The translations under genes were made by a program, and so were the position numbers. Below are positions 21,054 through 32,630 of a DNA stretch of 64,000 bases, piece after piece (position 1 is the stretch's first letter; each line of letters begins with the position of its first letter). The notes beneath the pieces are model-generated. The model was given only the letters and a program-made list of their open reading frames with translations, ran no database searches and was not told where the DNA came from. The stretch is from contig NW_024468909.1 of NCBI RefSeq assembly GCF_011745365.1, positions 2,294,001-2,358,000 on the forward strand, in the 5' to 3' direction. Origin of the DNA: Cryphonectria parasitica EP155 (taxonomy: Eukaryota > Ascomycota > Sordariomycetes > Diaporthales > Cryphonectriaceae).

Positions 21054-23009
21054 ATGCATCGTTCGGCTGCTCTCTGGACGTCTCTACTGACCTCGACGGC
21101 TGTGGCTACCTCTGTGGCCGCCCAGAATTCTTATTGGTATAACTGGGGCCTGTATGGCGCATATCCTCGGATATCGTATGAATCTTTCTCGTCTGCCTCG
21201 CCCTGGCTGAACATCATCAAATCCGACCCCAGATGCGAGGATGGCTATACATTGATCGAGCCACGAGGCGACTCGGTGCCCTACCCCGGGCCCATTATCC
21301 TGGACAATGATGGTAGTCTGGTGTGGATGGAGACAAGATACGGCCAGGCGATGGACCTGAAGGTGCAGAGCTACAAGGGCAACGACTACCTCACATTCTG
21401 GCATGGAGGCGACAGTGGGTGGTTTGGCAAGGGATACTATCTGATGCTCGACTCCTCATACAATGTCTTCAAGAACATCACGGCAGCAGGAGACCTCGAC
21501 GGCGATCTCCACGAATTCCAGCTTACGCCCGAGGGCACTGCACTGCTGACGGCATATCAAGCCCAGACTGCAGATCTGTCAGCCTACGGCGTGGAAAACG
21601 GCGAGATCTGGGACAGCATCTTCCAGGAGATCGACCTCGAGACGGGCGAGCTGCTGTTTGAGTGGCACGCCTCGGACCATTTCGCCATCACGGACAGCCT
21701 CGCCCCTTACGAGCAATACCAAGGCGCCTGGGACTTCTTCCACATCAACAGCGTCGACAAGGATCCCCTCACAGGAAACTACCTCGTCTCGTCGCGGTAC
21801 GTGTGCGCCGTGGCCTACATCGATGGCACGACAGGCGAGGTGCTCTGGCAGGTCGGCGGCAAGAACAACTCGTTCGAGGACCTGAGCGGCGGCAAGGCCA
21901 CCGACTTTTCCTGGCAGCACCACGCGCGCATCCACCACGAGACCGACGACGCGACCCAGGCGCTCATGACCGTGTTCGACAACGGCGCGTACTACACCAA
22001 AGCCCTGCTCCGGGCCCCGCACAGCCGCGGGCTGCTGGTCGACCTCGACACCAACGCCATGACGGCCACGCTGCGCCAGGCCCTCGTCGCGCCGCAGGAA
22101 TTCCTCGTCCCCTCGCAGGGCAGCGTCAACATCCTGCCCGAGACGGGCAACGTCCTCGTCGGCTGGGGCCACCACCCGGCCTGGACCGAGTACGACGCCG
22201 CCACGGGCGAGGTGCTGTGCGACGTGCACCTGGGCGCCACGCACCTGACGGCCTGGTCGCGGGTCAAGAACTACCGCACTTTCAAGAGTAAATGGGTCGG
22301 GCGGCCCCTGACGAACCCCGACGCGGTGCTGAAGGGGGGTGAAGACGGCGCCGTCTACGTGAGCTGGAACGGGGCGACGGAGGTAGCAGGATGGGTGGTG
22401 CAGAGTGTGTGGGACACTGAGAACTTGGACGAGGAGGAGGAGGAAGATGATGATGATGATGATAAGTACAACGGAGAGGAAGAGTACGACGACGACGACG
22501 ACGAAGACGAAGACGATGACGACGACGAGGGCAACCCGACGTTGGAGTTCGCCAAGAACGTGACCGAGGTCCGCAGACAGGGCTTCGAGACGAGGATCGA
22601 CCTTGCGGGTCTCGATCTGGGCGGGTACATCCAGGTCGTGGCCATCGACGCCGAGGGCCGCAGGCTGGGCTGCTCAGAGGTCATCGACGTCGACACAGGC
22701 CTCTACGTGTCCGGCAAGGACCTGCCCGTGCCCGAGGAGCTGGGCTGGCAGGAGACGCACATCATCTTCTCGTCTGTGCTGTTCGGCATCGTGGGCGGCT
22801 CCATGCTGCTGTGGCGGCTGCGCGGCCTGCTCCTCACGGCTGGCGCGCGGTCGGTGGTCATCGTGAGGAGCGTGGTGAGAAGGGCGCGCGGGCATCGGTA
22901 TGATGTGCTGCCGCAGACGGAGTCCAGTGAGATGCTGGCGTCCAAGGACTGGGAGCGCGGGCAGCAAGGGGGAGGAGACGTTACGAGATCGCGGTCGCAA
23001 GAAGGCTGA
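21054..23009 (+). CDS. Fungal arylsulfotransferase-like protein, secreted and C-terminally anchored
   Basis: Single-exon protein of 651 residues. The ATG at 21054 (MHRSAALWTSLLTSTAVA) opens a clear signal peptide ending near VAAQ; the frame extends upstream only to a GTG. The body matches the fungal arylsulfotransferase family (Arylsulfotran_2): YPGPIILDNDGSLVW, YLTFWHGG, DLHEFQLTPEGTALLT, DFFHINSVDKDPLTGNYLVSSR, EVLWQVGGKNNSF, FSWQHHARIH and VLVGWGHHPAWTEYD. These are blades of a beta-propeller. An acidic Asp/Glu run occupies about residues 463-496. A single span (HIIFSSVLFGIVGGSML, about 570-590) precedes a basic cytosolic tail. Related bacterial enzymes move sulfate between phenols; in fungi activity is unproven, so treat the function as family-based. 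Confidence 0.88.
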   Translation: MHRSAALWTSLLTSTAVATSVAAQNSYWYNWGLYGAYPRISYESFSSASPWLNIIKSDPRCEDGYTLIEPRGDSVPYPGPIILDNDGSLVWMETRYGQAMDLKVQSYKGNDYLTFWHGGDSGWFGKGYYLMLDSSYNVFKNITAAGDLDGDLHEFQLTPEGTALLTAYQAQTADLSAYGVENGEIWDSIFQEIDLETGELLFEWHASDHFAITDSLAPYEQYQGAWDFFHINSVDKDPLTGNYLVSSRYVCAVAYIDGTTGEVLWQVGGKNNSFEDLSGGKATDFSWQHHARIHHETDDATQALMTVFDNGAYYTKALLRAPHSRGLLVDLDTNAMTATLRQALVAPQEFLVPSQGSVNILPETGNVLVGWGHHPAWTEYDAATGEVLCDVHLGATHLTAWSRVKNYRTFKSKWVGRPLTNPDAVLKGGEDGAVYVSWNGATEVAGWVVQSVWDTENLDEEEEEDDDDDDKYNGEEEYDDDDDEDEDDDDDEGNPTLEFAKNVTEVRRQGFETRIDLAGLDLGGYIQVVAIDAEGRRLGCSEVIDVDTGLYVSGKDLPVPEELGWQETHIIFSSVLFGIVGGSMLLWRLRGLLLTAGARSVVIVRSVVRRARGHRYDVLPQTESSEMLASKDWERGQQGGGDVTRSRSQEG

Positions 23010-24588
23010 CGATGAGTGCATCTTTTTTTCCCTTTCTGTTATTCTGGCATTTTATTCAGCAAAGCGGCTCAATTCAATTAACCATCACCACACCATTTGC
23101 TCGTTTGGGAGGTTGCGAGAGGCGCGCGCCACCAGGCTTGACTAAACTCATGGAACACTCACTCGATCCAGGATCGCCAGACCCGGCCTTGTGGACACTG
23201 CACAACTCCAGCCGACCTCTACTGTACAGGCTGCGCGAGGTAAGAGAATGCAGTACCAAGCTGCCTGGACCTCTCAAAGTCGTCGTCGTCGTCATCCCCG
23301 TCGCCGTTCCCGCAACAGGCGGAGAAGGGGGGGTGTCATTATCACAAGGAGTGATTGGATCAATGAATGAATATGCAATCAGCAGCAAACCTTTAGTCAT
23401 CGACGTAGATCTGACTGCACAACATATATGAATTATGGTCTCTTAAGCTTTTTCAACCTTCCAGACGTGTTTGTGTGGATAGTGTGGAGCGACGAACCCA
23501 CCGGTCCATGTTGAAATCTCGTGCTGACAACGAAAACATGATATTTTGCCCACTTTGCCTTCCAGCAGAAGCACAGGTCACAAAAATACTTTACAGGGGG
23601 TTAAATCATTCCGGCCTGCACCCATAGCACTCAACCTCTCTCTCTTTTTCTTGTCCAAGTTCGTACCGACAAAAAACTGTCGTTTTTCCCCCTCTCTTTC
23701 TTGTTCATGGCTTTGACAAGGAAAGTTGAACTAATATACATTGAAACCCTCTCCAACCCAACCAAGAAATTTACAGGAAGATTCATATAAGTAGTGTACT
23801 TGTTCGTATTCTTTTCGTTCCAAGTGACAGGTACATAGGCATACATGCCCAGATGTCGGTCCTGAACCCCAGATGCCAAGACTCAAGCATTAAGTGAGGC
23901 TCCCCGCGCAGCCTTGGCGGGTCAGCCTCCCGCCCTCTACACGTGCCCCTGCTCTAGCAACCCCCCTGTCCCCCCTGTCGACTGTACCTGGCCTGGACCA
24001 GGGGTCGACTTACACCAGCCCTGTCGATCAGACGAACATCAGGCTAAGGGGCACGTATGATCGCTGGTCTCCTTTGAATTCCGACCACATAGTTCTGCAG
24101 ACCTGGAGAAGGCGTTCTGTATGCCTTGGTGGATATAGTCCCAACAACTGTGTCCTGGCTTTTCCTCTCAGAAGAAAAAGAGGTGTGTATATGTGTGTGT
24201 ACGGCGTAAGGTTCGTGATGTGTCGATTGAGGCACTTGAGGCCACACAGGCTCATCCCATATTCCGTGGCTGAGGTGGATTAGATAGCTGGCAAGAAATC
24301 GAAAAGCGAAGCGTGGAATCCTCTCATTTGGAAAATAAGAAAAAAACATTTCATCATAAGGCTCATAGTATGTACGTTCGCAAGCGAGACGTTAAAACAT
24401 TACACTCGAAAAATAAACACGTCCGTCTGAAAACTTCAAAGCACGTATGGCTAGCCATAGCGGTTCTTTTTTTGACAGAACAAAAAGGAAATAATCTGGT
24501 ATCAAATCCTCACAACGCCGTCCTGCAGCCTACCCTCCCCCTAGAACTTTCTCCCTACAGACACATTCCCATTTGTTTCGTCTCCTCT
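23010..24588. other. Intergenic region between convergent genes
   Basis: 3' flanks of the arylsulfotransferase-like gene (+) and the secreted-protein gene (-). Open frames such as 23,894-24,283 lack family features. No gene is supported. Confidence 0.55.
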
Positions 24589-25705
24589 CTAAGGAGCCGT
24601 GGAGTTTGCCGGAGGGGCTGCCGGAGGGGCTGCCGGAGGGGCTGCCGCCGGGGCCGCCGCCGGGGCCGGCTGTGCATTAGCCTGGTTGACAATGATAGTC
24701 GGCGGCGGCGCTGTGCCCAGGACTACACCAGCAAGCTCAGCATTGGCGATGGCCTCCTGGGCCAGGAGCTGCTGCTGCAGGTTGAAGAGCGAGCCCTGCG
24801 CCAGGAGGGCGGCGTCCTCCTGGATGAGGGCGACATCGCCCACAAACAGGGCCTGGTTCGGCAGGATGATGGCGGCCGGGTCCGGGAACAGCTGTGCGCC
24901 CGACGGCGGCTGCGGCGCCGTGGTGTTGAAGGGGAGGAGAACAGATCCGTTGGCCGCCTGCGCAAAGGCCTGGGTCGGGTCTGTCTGGGCGACTTGGGGT
25001 TGGGCGGTGGGCTGCGAGACCAGGCTGCCGACGCCCGAAACGCCGGGGATGTCAAGGCCTGTGGGGGTGGCCACTGGGGCGATGGTGAGCGGTTCAGCGG
25101 CTGTCATCATGACGAGGATCTCAGATGCGGGATTGTTGTTGTCGGCCTTGGAAGTACAAAGTCAGAGTAAGTTCATAGTGACTGAGGGAGGAAAGGGAAG
25201 GGGGGGGGGGGGTTCGGATGTTTACCTTGAGCTGGTTGACCATGTAACGCGTATTGAGGTTATTGGGATCCCGAGCGTCAACGACGTTGGTCACTGTCAC
25301 AATTACAGTGTTCACGGTGTTCCACCGTGTCTTGAAGTGGTTGATGCGGATGTTGTTCTTGATGGTCTCGACCGTGTTGATCAAGAGTAGTTGGGACTGG
25401 ACCAGAGCAGCAAATTCCTGCTCGGCCTGAACTGCCAGAGCTTCGAGGGCGCCCAGGTTCTGATTTATGACCACAATCTGGGGCTCCACCACGGTCTGCT
25501 CGATGATAACATCCCGCTTCATGGGAAGTTCCTCTCTCTCGAGGGCCCTCCTTGCATCTCGATCAACGGACGCCGGGGCTGTGATGATTATGTTAGAGAA
25601 GACGGATACCTCGTATGTTTTGAGGGGCGTATAGCTGTAGTGGGACTTACCAGCAGCAGCGAGAGACAAACCTGCCAGGGCAGGAAGAATACTCCTGAAG
25701 AACAT
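24589..25705 (-). CDS. Secreted low-complexity protein of unknown function
   Basis: Three exons (25705-25651, 25578-25226, 25146-24589) give 321 residues. The first exon encodes only a signal peptide (MFFRSILPALAGLSLAAA), and splicing leads into APASVDRDARR. A dibasic MKRD near residue 41 could be a Kex2-type processing site. Residues 45-135 form a helical segment (QNLGALEALAVQAEQEFAAL, ETIKNNIRINHFK) followed by NTVIVTVTNVVDARDPNNL. The last exon is rich in Ala, Gln and Pro, with a second helical piece (NQALFVGDVALIQEDAALL). It ends in Pro-Ala repeats made by three near-identical 15-nt units at about 24,606-24,650. No GPI-type hydrophobic tail and few cysteines are present. I do not recognise the family; a cell-wall or extracellular role is inferred only from the signal peptide. 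Confidence 0.8.
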
Positions 25706-27740
25706 GTTGGCTGGACTGAAAGGACTGGACTGGTATCTGGAAGGAGTCTGTAATGTTCCGACCGTCAAGGTCAAGGAGCGTGACTATTTAAGTAGTATAG
25801 AAATGAACGGATAGCTGCCACTGGGGCGCTTAGGAGGAAGTACTGATGAGGTCGAAACGGAACCAGAGGAGACAGCGAGAGACCATGGAAGAGAAACTCG
25901 AGGAGATCATGATCCTCCTTCCCGTGCACGAGATCCGTGGTGGAATATATCATGATTGCCCTCAGGCTACCGTACAAGTCCTGAGGATGGTACTAGACGT
26001 CGCCGGAACGTTGACGATCCGGTGCAAATCTTTACACGGCGCGATTAGAACATATCCCAGGATCACGAAGGTGATCATGCACGACTTTGTGACCTCCTCG
26101 ACGACAAAGCAAGCGATCAAGGGCGTCCAGGACCAGGGGTTCCCTGGAGCATGGCTCGGACGATGAACAACATTGGTTGACAGGCTGTCAAACAATCATT
26201 CATCTATATTGTGTACCTTTTCGCCTTGTGAGCCTATAGTCTAGTACCTGGTGGTCTACCCAGGCTCAATAAGGGTGGCAATTAAGCTTAGAAGTCAAAT
26301 GGTCCAATGGTCCAATAGACCGGTTTCAAGCGTCTGAAAGGTTGGGATGAGAACCACCCAGGACAACCCAGAAACTGGGTCTCTGGACGGTGACAGCCTT
26401 GCTGTGGCCAATCGTACACGGTCTTGGCGAGTCTGAGGAGCAGCCCAAGCTTCGCGGGGTCTGAGACGAACGGGGTTTTGTGTTGCTAGCGCTGCGCGAG
26501 GGTCGCTATGGTTACTTTATGCCTTCGTCGGATCCCAGAAAGGGCACATGTCATCTCAGCCGTCATTGAGACGGTCATGGAAGATGGGATGCTCGCGGCG
26601 GAGCCGTCTGATGGTTGGGGGAGTTGGGTGACTTATTCCATAGGTACTGACTGACTAAATCAGGACTCGAGCGCAGTCGCACAAGAGGACTGACACCGGA
26701 GCAATGAGCAAGGGCCCCCCCCCTGTCGACCCAAGCATGCCTGTAGTACAAGTTCATGGTAGAGGTGAGGACAGTAGAAGGTCCCAAAGGTCCATGAAGG
26801 CACAAGAACAGGGTTGAAAACCTGTCTTGGACCTGCTCAGAAGATTGAAAATCGAAAAGAAGAAGGCAATTGTCTGTTATTGTTGTTGTCTGTCTGAAGG
26901 AAATAGAAAAAGGGAGGGGAGGGGTCCCAATAGGTACTTATAAATGTACCGCGAACTTAGAATCCAGATGATGTCTGCAGCAGGCGCTATTAGTCAGGCG
27001 TGCTATCTAGGAGTGTCGATCTCGGCGGCGCCTCTTTCCCTCACAACCTCCCAACGTTCGTGCCTGGCAATGTTGGAGCGACTTGAGACATGCAGCAGCA
27101 TGTGAAGAACAAACTTGAAGCAAGTCAACGTTGCAAAGACCAACGATCGATGAAAAGTTCTATTCAATATAAACGAATTCCTCTAAAGAGCGCCATTGCA
27201 TAAGATCCTAGAGCCTACCGTAGGTGCTTTCTCAAGATCACAGCGGCAGCAGGCTTTGGCTAAGAAACAAGGAGAAATCGAGCGCACTCTGTAGACCCAA
27301 ACACAATCAGCTTCTTCACATTCCACTTCTGATTCTCAGGCGCAACGCAGCTCAGATTTTTCAGATCAGAGACACTCGCTGGTGTCCCACAAAGTGGCCG
27401 CCTCTCAGAATTACATACGCGCGCAGAGAATGCTCCTAAATCTGCTTTTGCGGCACAGACCAAAGAAATGCCCTGTAGGGACGAATCAATGCACAGATTC
27501 ACCTAAGGAGTATATATTATACATACAATACGTAGCGTGTGTACACGTGGACGCGCCAGGCGTGGGCTTGCGCTGAGGGCGTTGATGCACAGCCTCTCTG
27601 CAGGGTATGGTTGACCGCAAGCATGTCTACTACTGCAACTAATACATTCCCGATCAACCTTTTCTCAGATGGTAGACTTTTCTCCCATATCGTGCTCTTT
27701 CTCAACCTTCTCAATATCATGTGTAGTCGCGCCAGTCACA
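25706..27740. other. Long intergenic region
   Basis: About 2 kb without a supported gene. A 106-codon ATG frame at 25,846-26,166 (+) has no recognised features. The region lies between divergent genes and holds both promoters; the 26.2-27.2 kb part looks like non-coding spacer. Confidence 0.5.
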
Positions 27741-30700
27741 ATGGAGGACTTCAGCATCGGCGGCAAAAGAGAGACGGGCACGGAAGAGCACGGTGATGAG
27801 CCCCAGGCGAAAAGGCTGCGAACAGAGCCTTACCAAGCAGCGCCTGAGGTCACCGCTCTACTGGACCCGGGAGAGAGGTGGCTCCAACAGTATACCTACC
27901 AGCCAAGGTACGAGGATCAGAGCCCGCAGGTTGGCAGCTACCGAGTCTGGGGAACTCAATGACGCTCCATGACAAGAACCTACCTGGAATTACTAGTTTG
28001 ATTGCAGACTTGCCTCTAGATTATATCTCCAGCCCATATGATCTGTCGTTCGCCTCGCAATCTCTACAGCTACTGCAGCCTGGACAAGGCCCCTTACCAG
28101 TGCCAAATCCTGGCCAGATGTGGAATGCGACCGAGTCTGGTGTCCGTGACGGATCTCCAGTCAATAGCTCCAACGTGTCTGCTATCCTTGGACCAGGAGC
28201 TTCAACTCTGACGGTAACAGGATCTACTGCCACGGAGAATATATCTGCCGACAGCTTCATCTCGCCCCATAAATTTGGAGGCTCCTACATATCGTCCTCG
28301 GTGGGAAGCGCATGCCAGACTCCAGAATTGAGCCCGAAGCATCCCGAGCCCAGGATTGAGGTGTCTTCCAGCAGCCATGACACCAGAGCAGACAAAAGCC
28401 TCGCGAGCCAGGAGCAATTTGATACCTGTTTTGGCGTGGTCAGTAAAGCTCCTTTCAATGTTGTACTTGGAGATCCGTTGGTTAATCAATACTCAGCAGA
28501 TCATTGCAAAGCCTACAGGAACTTTCAAACCCGATGAAGTGGGTTGCGGGAAGCCGCTGACTATCAAACCTTCGGGGGATATCGTTAAACTCAGCTATCA
28601 AGATCCTCCCAGATACGCGGGGCTGCTGATTCTACCGTCCTTGTCTCGGCTTGAGCAGAGATTCAATATCCGTCTCAGCGCCAGCATTTCGACTGAGACC
28701 ACTCTGGATCAGAAGTCCACCAAAAAGCCCAAGAAACGCAACAAAGGAACAGCGAAGGCAGACGCGCAGGCCCAGGTGGAGGTGACCGTCCGCATCTTGA
28801 TATACGGCTTGTCCGAAGACAGTGTCGCCATTGGGAACTTTCTTTCAGATGCTGGCTTGTATCTCCAGCATCCTTACACAACGGAGTACAACAGGAACCT
28901 CGACTATCACAACCCGCACTACCTCACGCGACCCGGTGGAGGAATGCCGCCGATGGAGGATTTGAATTTGGGCTCAGATGGCCGCGCTGAACCTGAAATT
29001 AACACCTTGGATGAAATTGCGAAGAGTAGGCTGTTGAGGATTTTTGACGCCGCGAATGGCGTCGATATCTCAGCGAGTGATCTTGAAATCTACGCAGGTG
29101 TAGGAGTCAGTCCTCGGCTGAATTGCACCTTGCTCCCGTGAGTGTGAGAGACATCAACGTGGGTTTCTGTTGAGACTAATGAATTCAATGCAGGCACCAG
29201 ATGACAGCAGTGGCCATGATGATTGAGAAGGAGAATGGCGATTTCATGCAAGCCAGGTTCCCTTCTCTCTGGGTACCCATGGCTTCCATTCACGATGAGG
29301 TTCGGTAGGTCGTTTTGATACCTGATTACAGCCGTTTCAAACCAGCTGACCTGGAATTCTTCTCTGGCTTTCGACATATCATCGCTGGACATGACGAGGA
29401 TAATCTCCCTCCCCTAAACGGCGGAATATTAGCAGACGTGAGCATCAGACCAAGTCGGCTCATCAAGTGTTTTCCTAACTTCCGCACAGGATATGGGCCT
29501 CGGTAAGACTCTGAGCACACTGGCTCTGGTCTGCTTATCTCTCGATGCAATCAAGGAGAGTCAGACCTCCTTTCCGGCTGGTACAACTCGAGCAAGTTTG
29601 GTAGTCGCTCCAATGTCAAGTATGTGCATCTCTCCCCCGTAGCAGGAGCGAACGATGCTGATCATCAAAGCTATCTCGGCGTGGCAAGAGCAGATAAAGA
29701 CGTAACGAAGCCCCCTATTATTCCGTTTATGAGGCTTTAATTCAGAGCTAATTTAACACCAATTAGGCACATTTATCCAAAGCACTTCAGATTCATCGTC
29801 TATCATGGACCAAACAGACAAGCTCTCATCAGAGACCTTCAGAACGTTGACGTTGTCATAACGACATACGAGACACTCAGGTCAGACTGTGATTCAAAGG
29901 GTCCGTTGTATAACCTCAAGTGGTTTCGGCAGGTTCTTGACGAAGGTGAGCGAACGTGTCTTTGCACAGGTTCCTACAAATTATACTGATTGATATGGTC
30001 CAGCTCATCGGATCCGTAACCGCTCTTCGCAGAACTTCAAGGCTGCATGCCAGATCAGAGCAAAACACAAGTGGTGTCTTACAGGCACACCGATTCATAG
30101 TTCACTTGATGATTATGGTGCTTTACTCAGCTTCATACGAACTCCACTTTTAGCAGAAAAGACACAGTTCGCTAGATTGGTGGCACATCCCATCAAAAAG
30201 CAGCAGCATCATTCCGCGCAACGCTTGCAAGATCTGGTGAAAGCCACATGTCTTCGGCGGACGAAGAACACATCTAGTCTTTCACTGAACCTTCCTGCAC
30301 GAACGGAAAATGTCGAGCTGGTTCGTTTGCACCTTCGTGACCTCGAGATATACGACTTCTTCAAGGCTGGAGTTGCTCGAATGGCAGCCGGAACTCATCA
30401 GGAAAATGGCACCTCTGATCTTGATGGATGGTTCAAAGGAAAGAATATCTTGGGTATGATCACATGCCTGCGACGTGTCTGCGATCATGGGAAGCACCTC
30501 CTTCCTGTAGCAGCCTTGGATGCCTGGACACAAAAAAACAGCTCACTTGTCCCAGCAGAAATCAGGGATCTTTGTGAGCACTGTGAATTCGACTTCACAA
30601 CCCTGAATCCAGTGATCTCATTAAGCACGGCAGAAGTCGAAGACGTCTGCCCAAAGTGCAACAGCACTGTGGCATACTCCCCATCCGGAATATACAGCTC

Positions 30701-30812
30701 GTCAGATCAACAAATCGAACCCTCAGCCAAAATGTGCAGTAAGCAACACTACTGCAGAGTGTCGTGGCTAAGCACAAGAGAACACACCACCGGATGCCAC
30801 GTTTCAAGATAA
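27741..30812 (+). CDS. SNF2-family DNA-dependent ATPase, missing the C-terminal helicase lobe
   Basis: Multi-exon gene. The start is the ATG at 27741 (MEDFSIGGKRETGTEE), and readable junctions include 27907|27997 and 29137|29194. The N-terminal third is Ser/Pro-rich with a basic linker. The SNF2 ATPase lobe is complete: motif I LADDMGLGKT (split by an intron near 29,440-29,490), Ia SLVVAPMSTISAWQEQ, II LDEAHRIRN (intron after GAC GAA G) and III CLTGTP, then TCLRRTKNT and the CDHGKHLLP segment. The frame then meets a cysteine pair CPKC (TAEVEDVCPKCNS) and ends soon after PSAKM with TAA at 30810-30812. The helicase C-terminal lobe (motifs IV-VI) that should follow is absent. Full-length relatives remodel chromatin or act in DNA repair; this product would bind but probably not translocate on DNA. 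Confidence 0.78.
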
Positions 30813-32630
30813 CCCGGACCGGAAATACACTCTCTTTCTCCTTTCATTTGAAAAAGCAGTTCCCTGCTTGAGTCAAAGATTTTTTTTATTCAGTTTTAAT
30901 CAAACAACTATGCCATTTGAGTCCATGTTCTATACTGTATTCTTTGAGAATGGATCGGAGCCCCAGACTCGGGACAGCAAGATAACCCAAGGCAGACTGC
31001 AGAAGCTCAGATGGTATTTCCACCTGCGTCTCAGGAGCCTGTTTTCCGGGCCGCATGCAAGGCTTCTGCATACACAGCCCATTGGGTAGTTAGGAGCCAA
31101 AGTTGAATGACACATTAGGTGCTCTGTACGTTAGCTCCATTACCATAGCTGATCTTAACTATACATATGTAGCAAGCCTCACTGGTGCGATTGGTGCGTG
31201 GGGAAAGTCACCATAATGAAGCTCTAGCCTTCGCGATCCTTTTATCTCGTGCATTTATCAGAATTCGGGACAAAAAGAAAATAGCGTCAGTCATATGAAC
31301 CGAGAATACATGATCATCCTATCCAGAGACTATCTGACCTATGACAGTAGTGTCCAAGCGAACTCTTATATGAAAAGCTGGTCTGGCTAGCAGCGGTCAG
31401 CTTAATATGTTTAGATGTCAGGAACAGTAAATCCAGGCTGTTACATAATTCCATCATTCAGGGCGGGTGGTAGTTGATAGTGACTTCTTTAAGATGATCT
31501 ATATGTAGGCAGATTGTGGCAATGTTGGGGTCCTATCTTCAGTGCCTAGGCTTTCATCCGCGAATATATTTCTGAAGCAATTTGCCTTTCTCTACCTTTC
31601 AACTCAAAGGTTATAAAGACCTCGCAACAATCCTATCTATCTCCCTTCATCTGGCAAATCAATATACTTGAGAAACATGATAGTAGTCTGGGTTTTTAAG
31701 CACTTTGCTCCCATGCCAGCAACAAGCATTTCTCCGCTTATAAATCTCTAAAAGCCCAGCCTCAGGACATGAGAATAGACAATGAAGCAATTGAACACCC
31801 TGTTTAGACTATAATTTCAATTCTGGAAAGACTGAAGTGTCTAGGAAACCCGTTCCCCCCCCCCCCCCCCAAAAAAAAAACCCCCCAAAAACCAAACCAC
31901 CACCGTGGTTGAACATAAGTTGGCATTAGAATAGTTAGAAGCAGCCGAATTTCACACCGCGTCGAAACGGACCAATAGCGATGCCCTCTCATGTTTCTCA
32001 ATGTGACCAAAAGACATGCTAGAAAGCGAGTATCTCATTCACATGGACCTTAATTCACATGCTGTGGCAGTTAGACATACTGACTCCGAATCTCCCCCCT
32101 CATTACCCGCTGTGAGCGCCGCCCGCATTTCCTCCACGACTTATATACAGGCTGCCCAAACACAGTTCAGAGAAAGCCTCCGTACAAGAAGCGACGTGTT
32201 GCTCCGAGAGAGTCTTTAGTTTCTTTGTGTAGCAGACGTTAGTCACGGGGATCTGTTGTGTCCATGACCGAGTCCCTCCCAGCCACGTAGTTCAGATCGC
32301 ATCAATGATGAAGACTCCGGAAATCCATGCGAGTTACTGGAAATATTTAGTGATGATAGGGATCTTTCTACAGCATCGATGTCTTTTTTTTTTGGCTACA
32401 ATTTTCCTCGGAGAGTTAATTCAAAAGCCAAAAGAAGAGCATCCAGATTGAAAGTGTGCCATCAAAGAATTTGCTCCAAGAAACAAGACGAACAATAACT
32501 TCTTTGGTTCATGAACAAGTTCTGCAGATGTTGGCTACCATATTTTGAAATTGTCTGCCATAAAAACCTCTGTTTGAATCTGTTTGAAATTCCAACTTCA
32601 ACCTATGATTCAAATCTCCTACCTTCCACC
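30813..32630. other. Decayed 3' flank of the SNF2 gene and spacer
   Basis: A 93-codon open frame continues in another frame to 31089 (start region QDNPDRKYTLFLLSF), resembling the entry to a helicase lobe but then losing similarity. The rest is AT-rich. A C(17)A(10)C(6)A(5) tract lies at about 31,854-31,892. No other gene is seen before the CaaX protein. Confidence 0.5.

Noticed and set aside
21579..22244. 221-codon minus-strand frame opposite the arylsulfotransferase-like gene
   Set aside because: It arises from the high GC3 of the plus-strand gene, and its Val/Gly/Arg-rich text is typical of antisense shadows.
1..23009. A secondary-metabolite or catabolic gene cluster (dehydrogenase, transporter, arylsulfotransferase)
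   Set aside because: There is no backbone synthase or pathway regulator, and housekeeping genes are interspersed.
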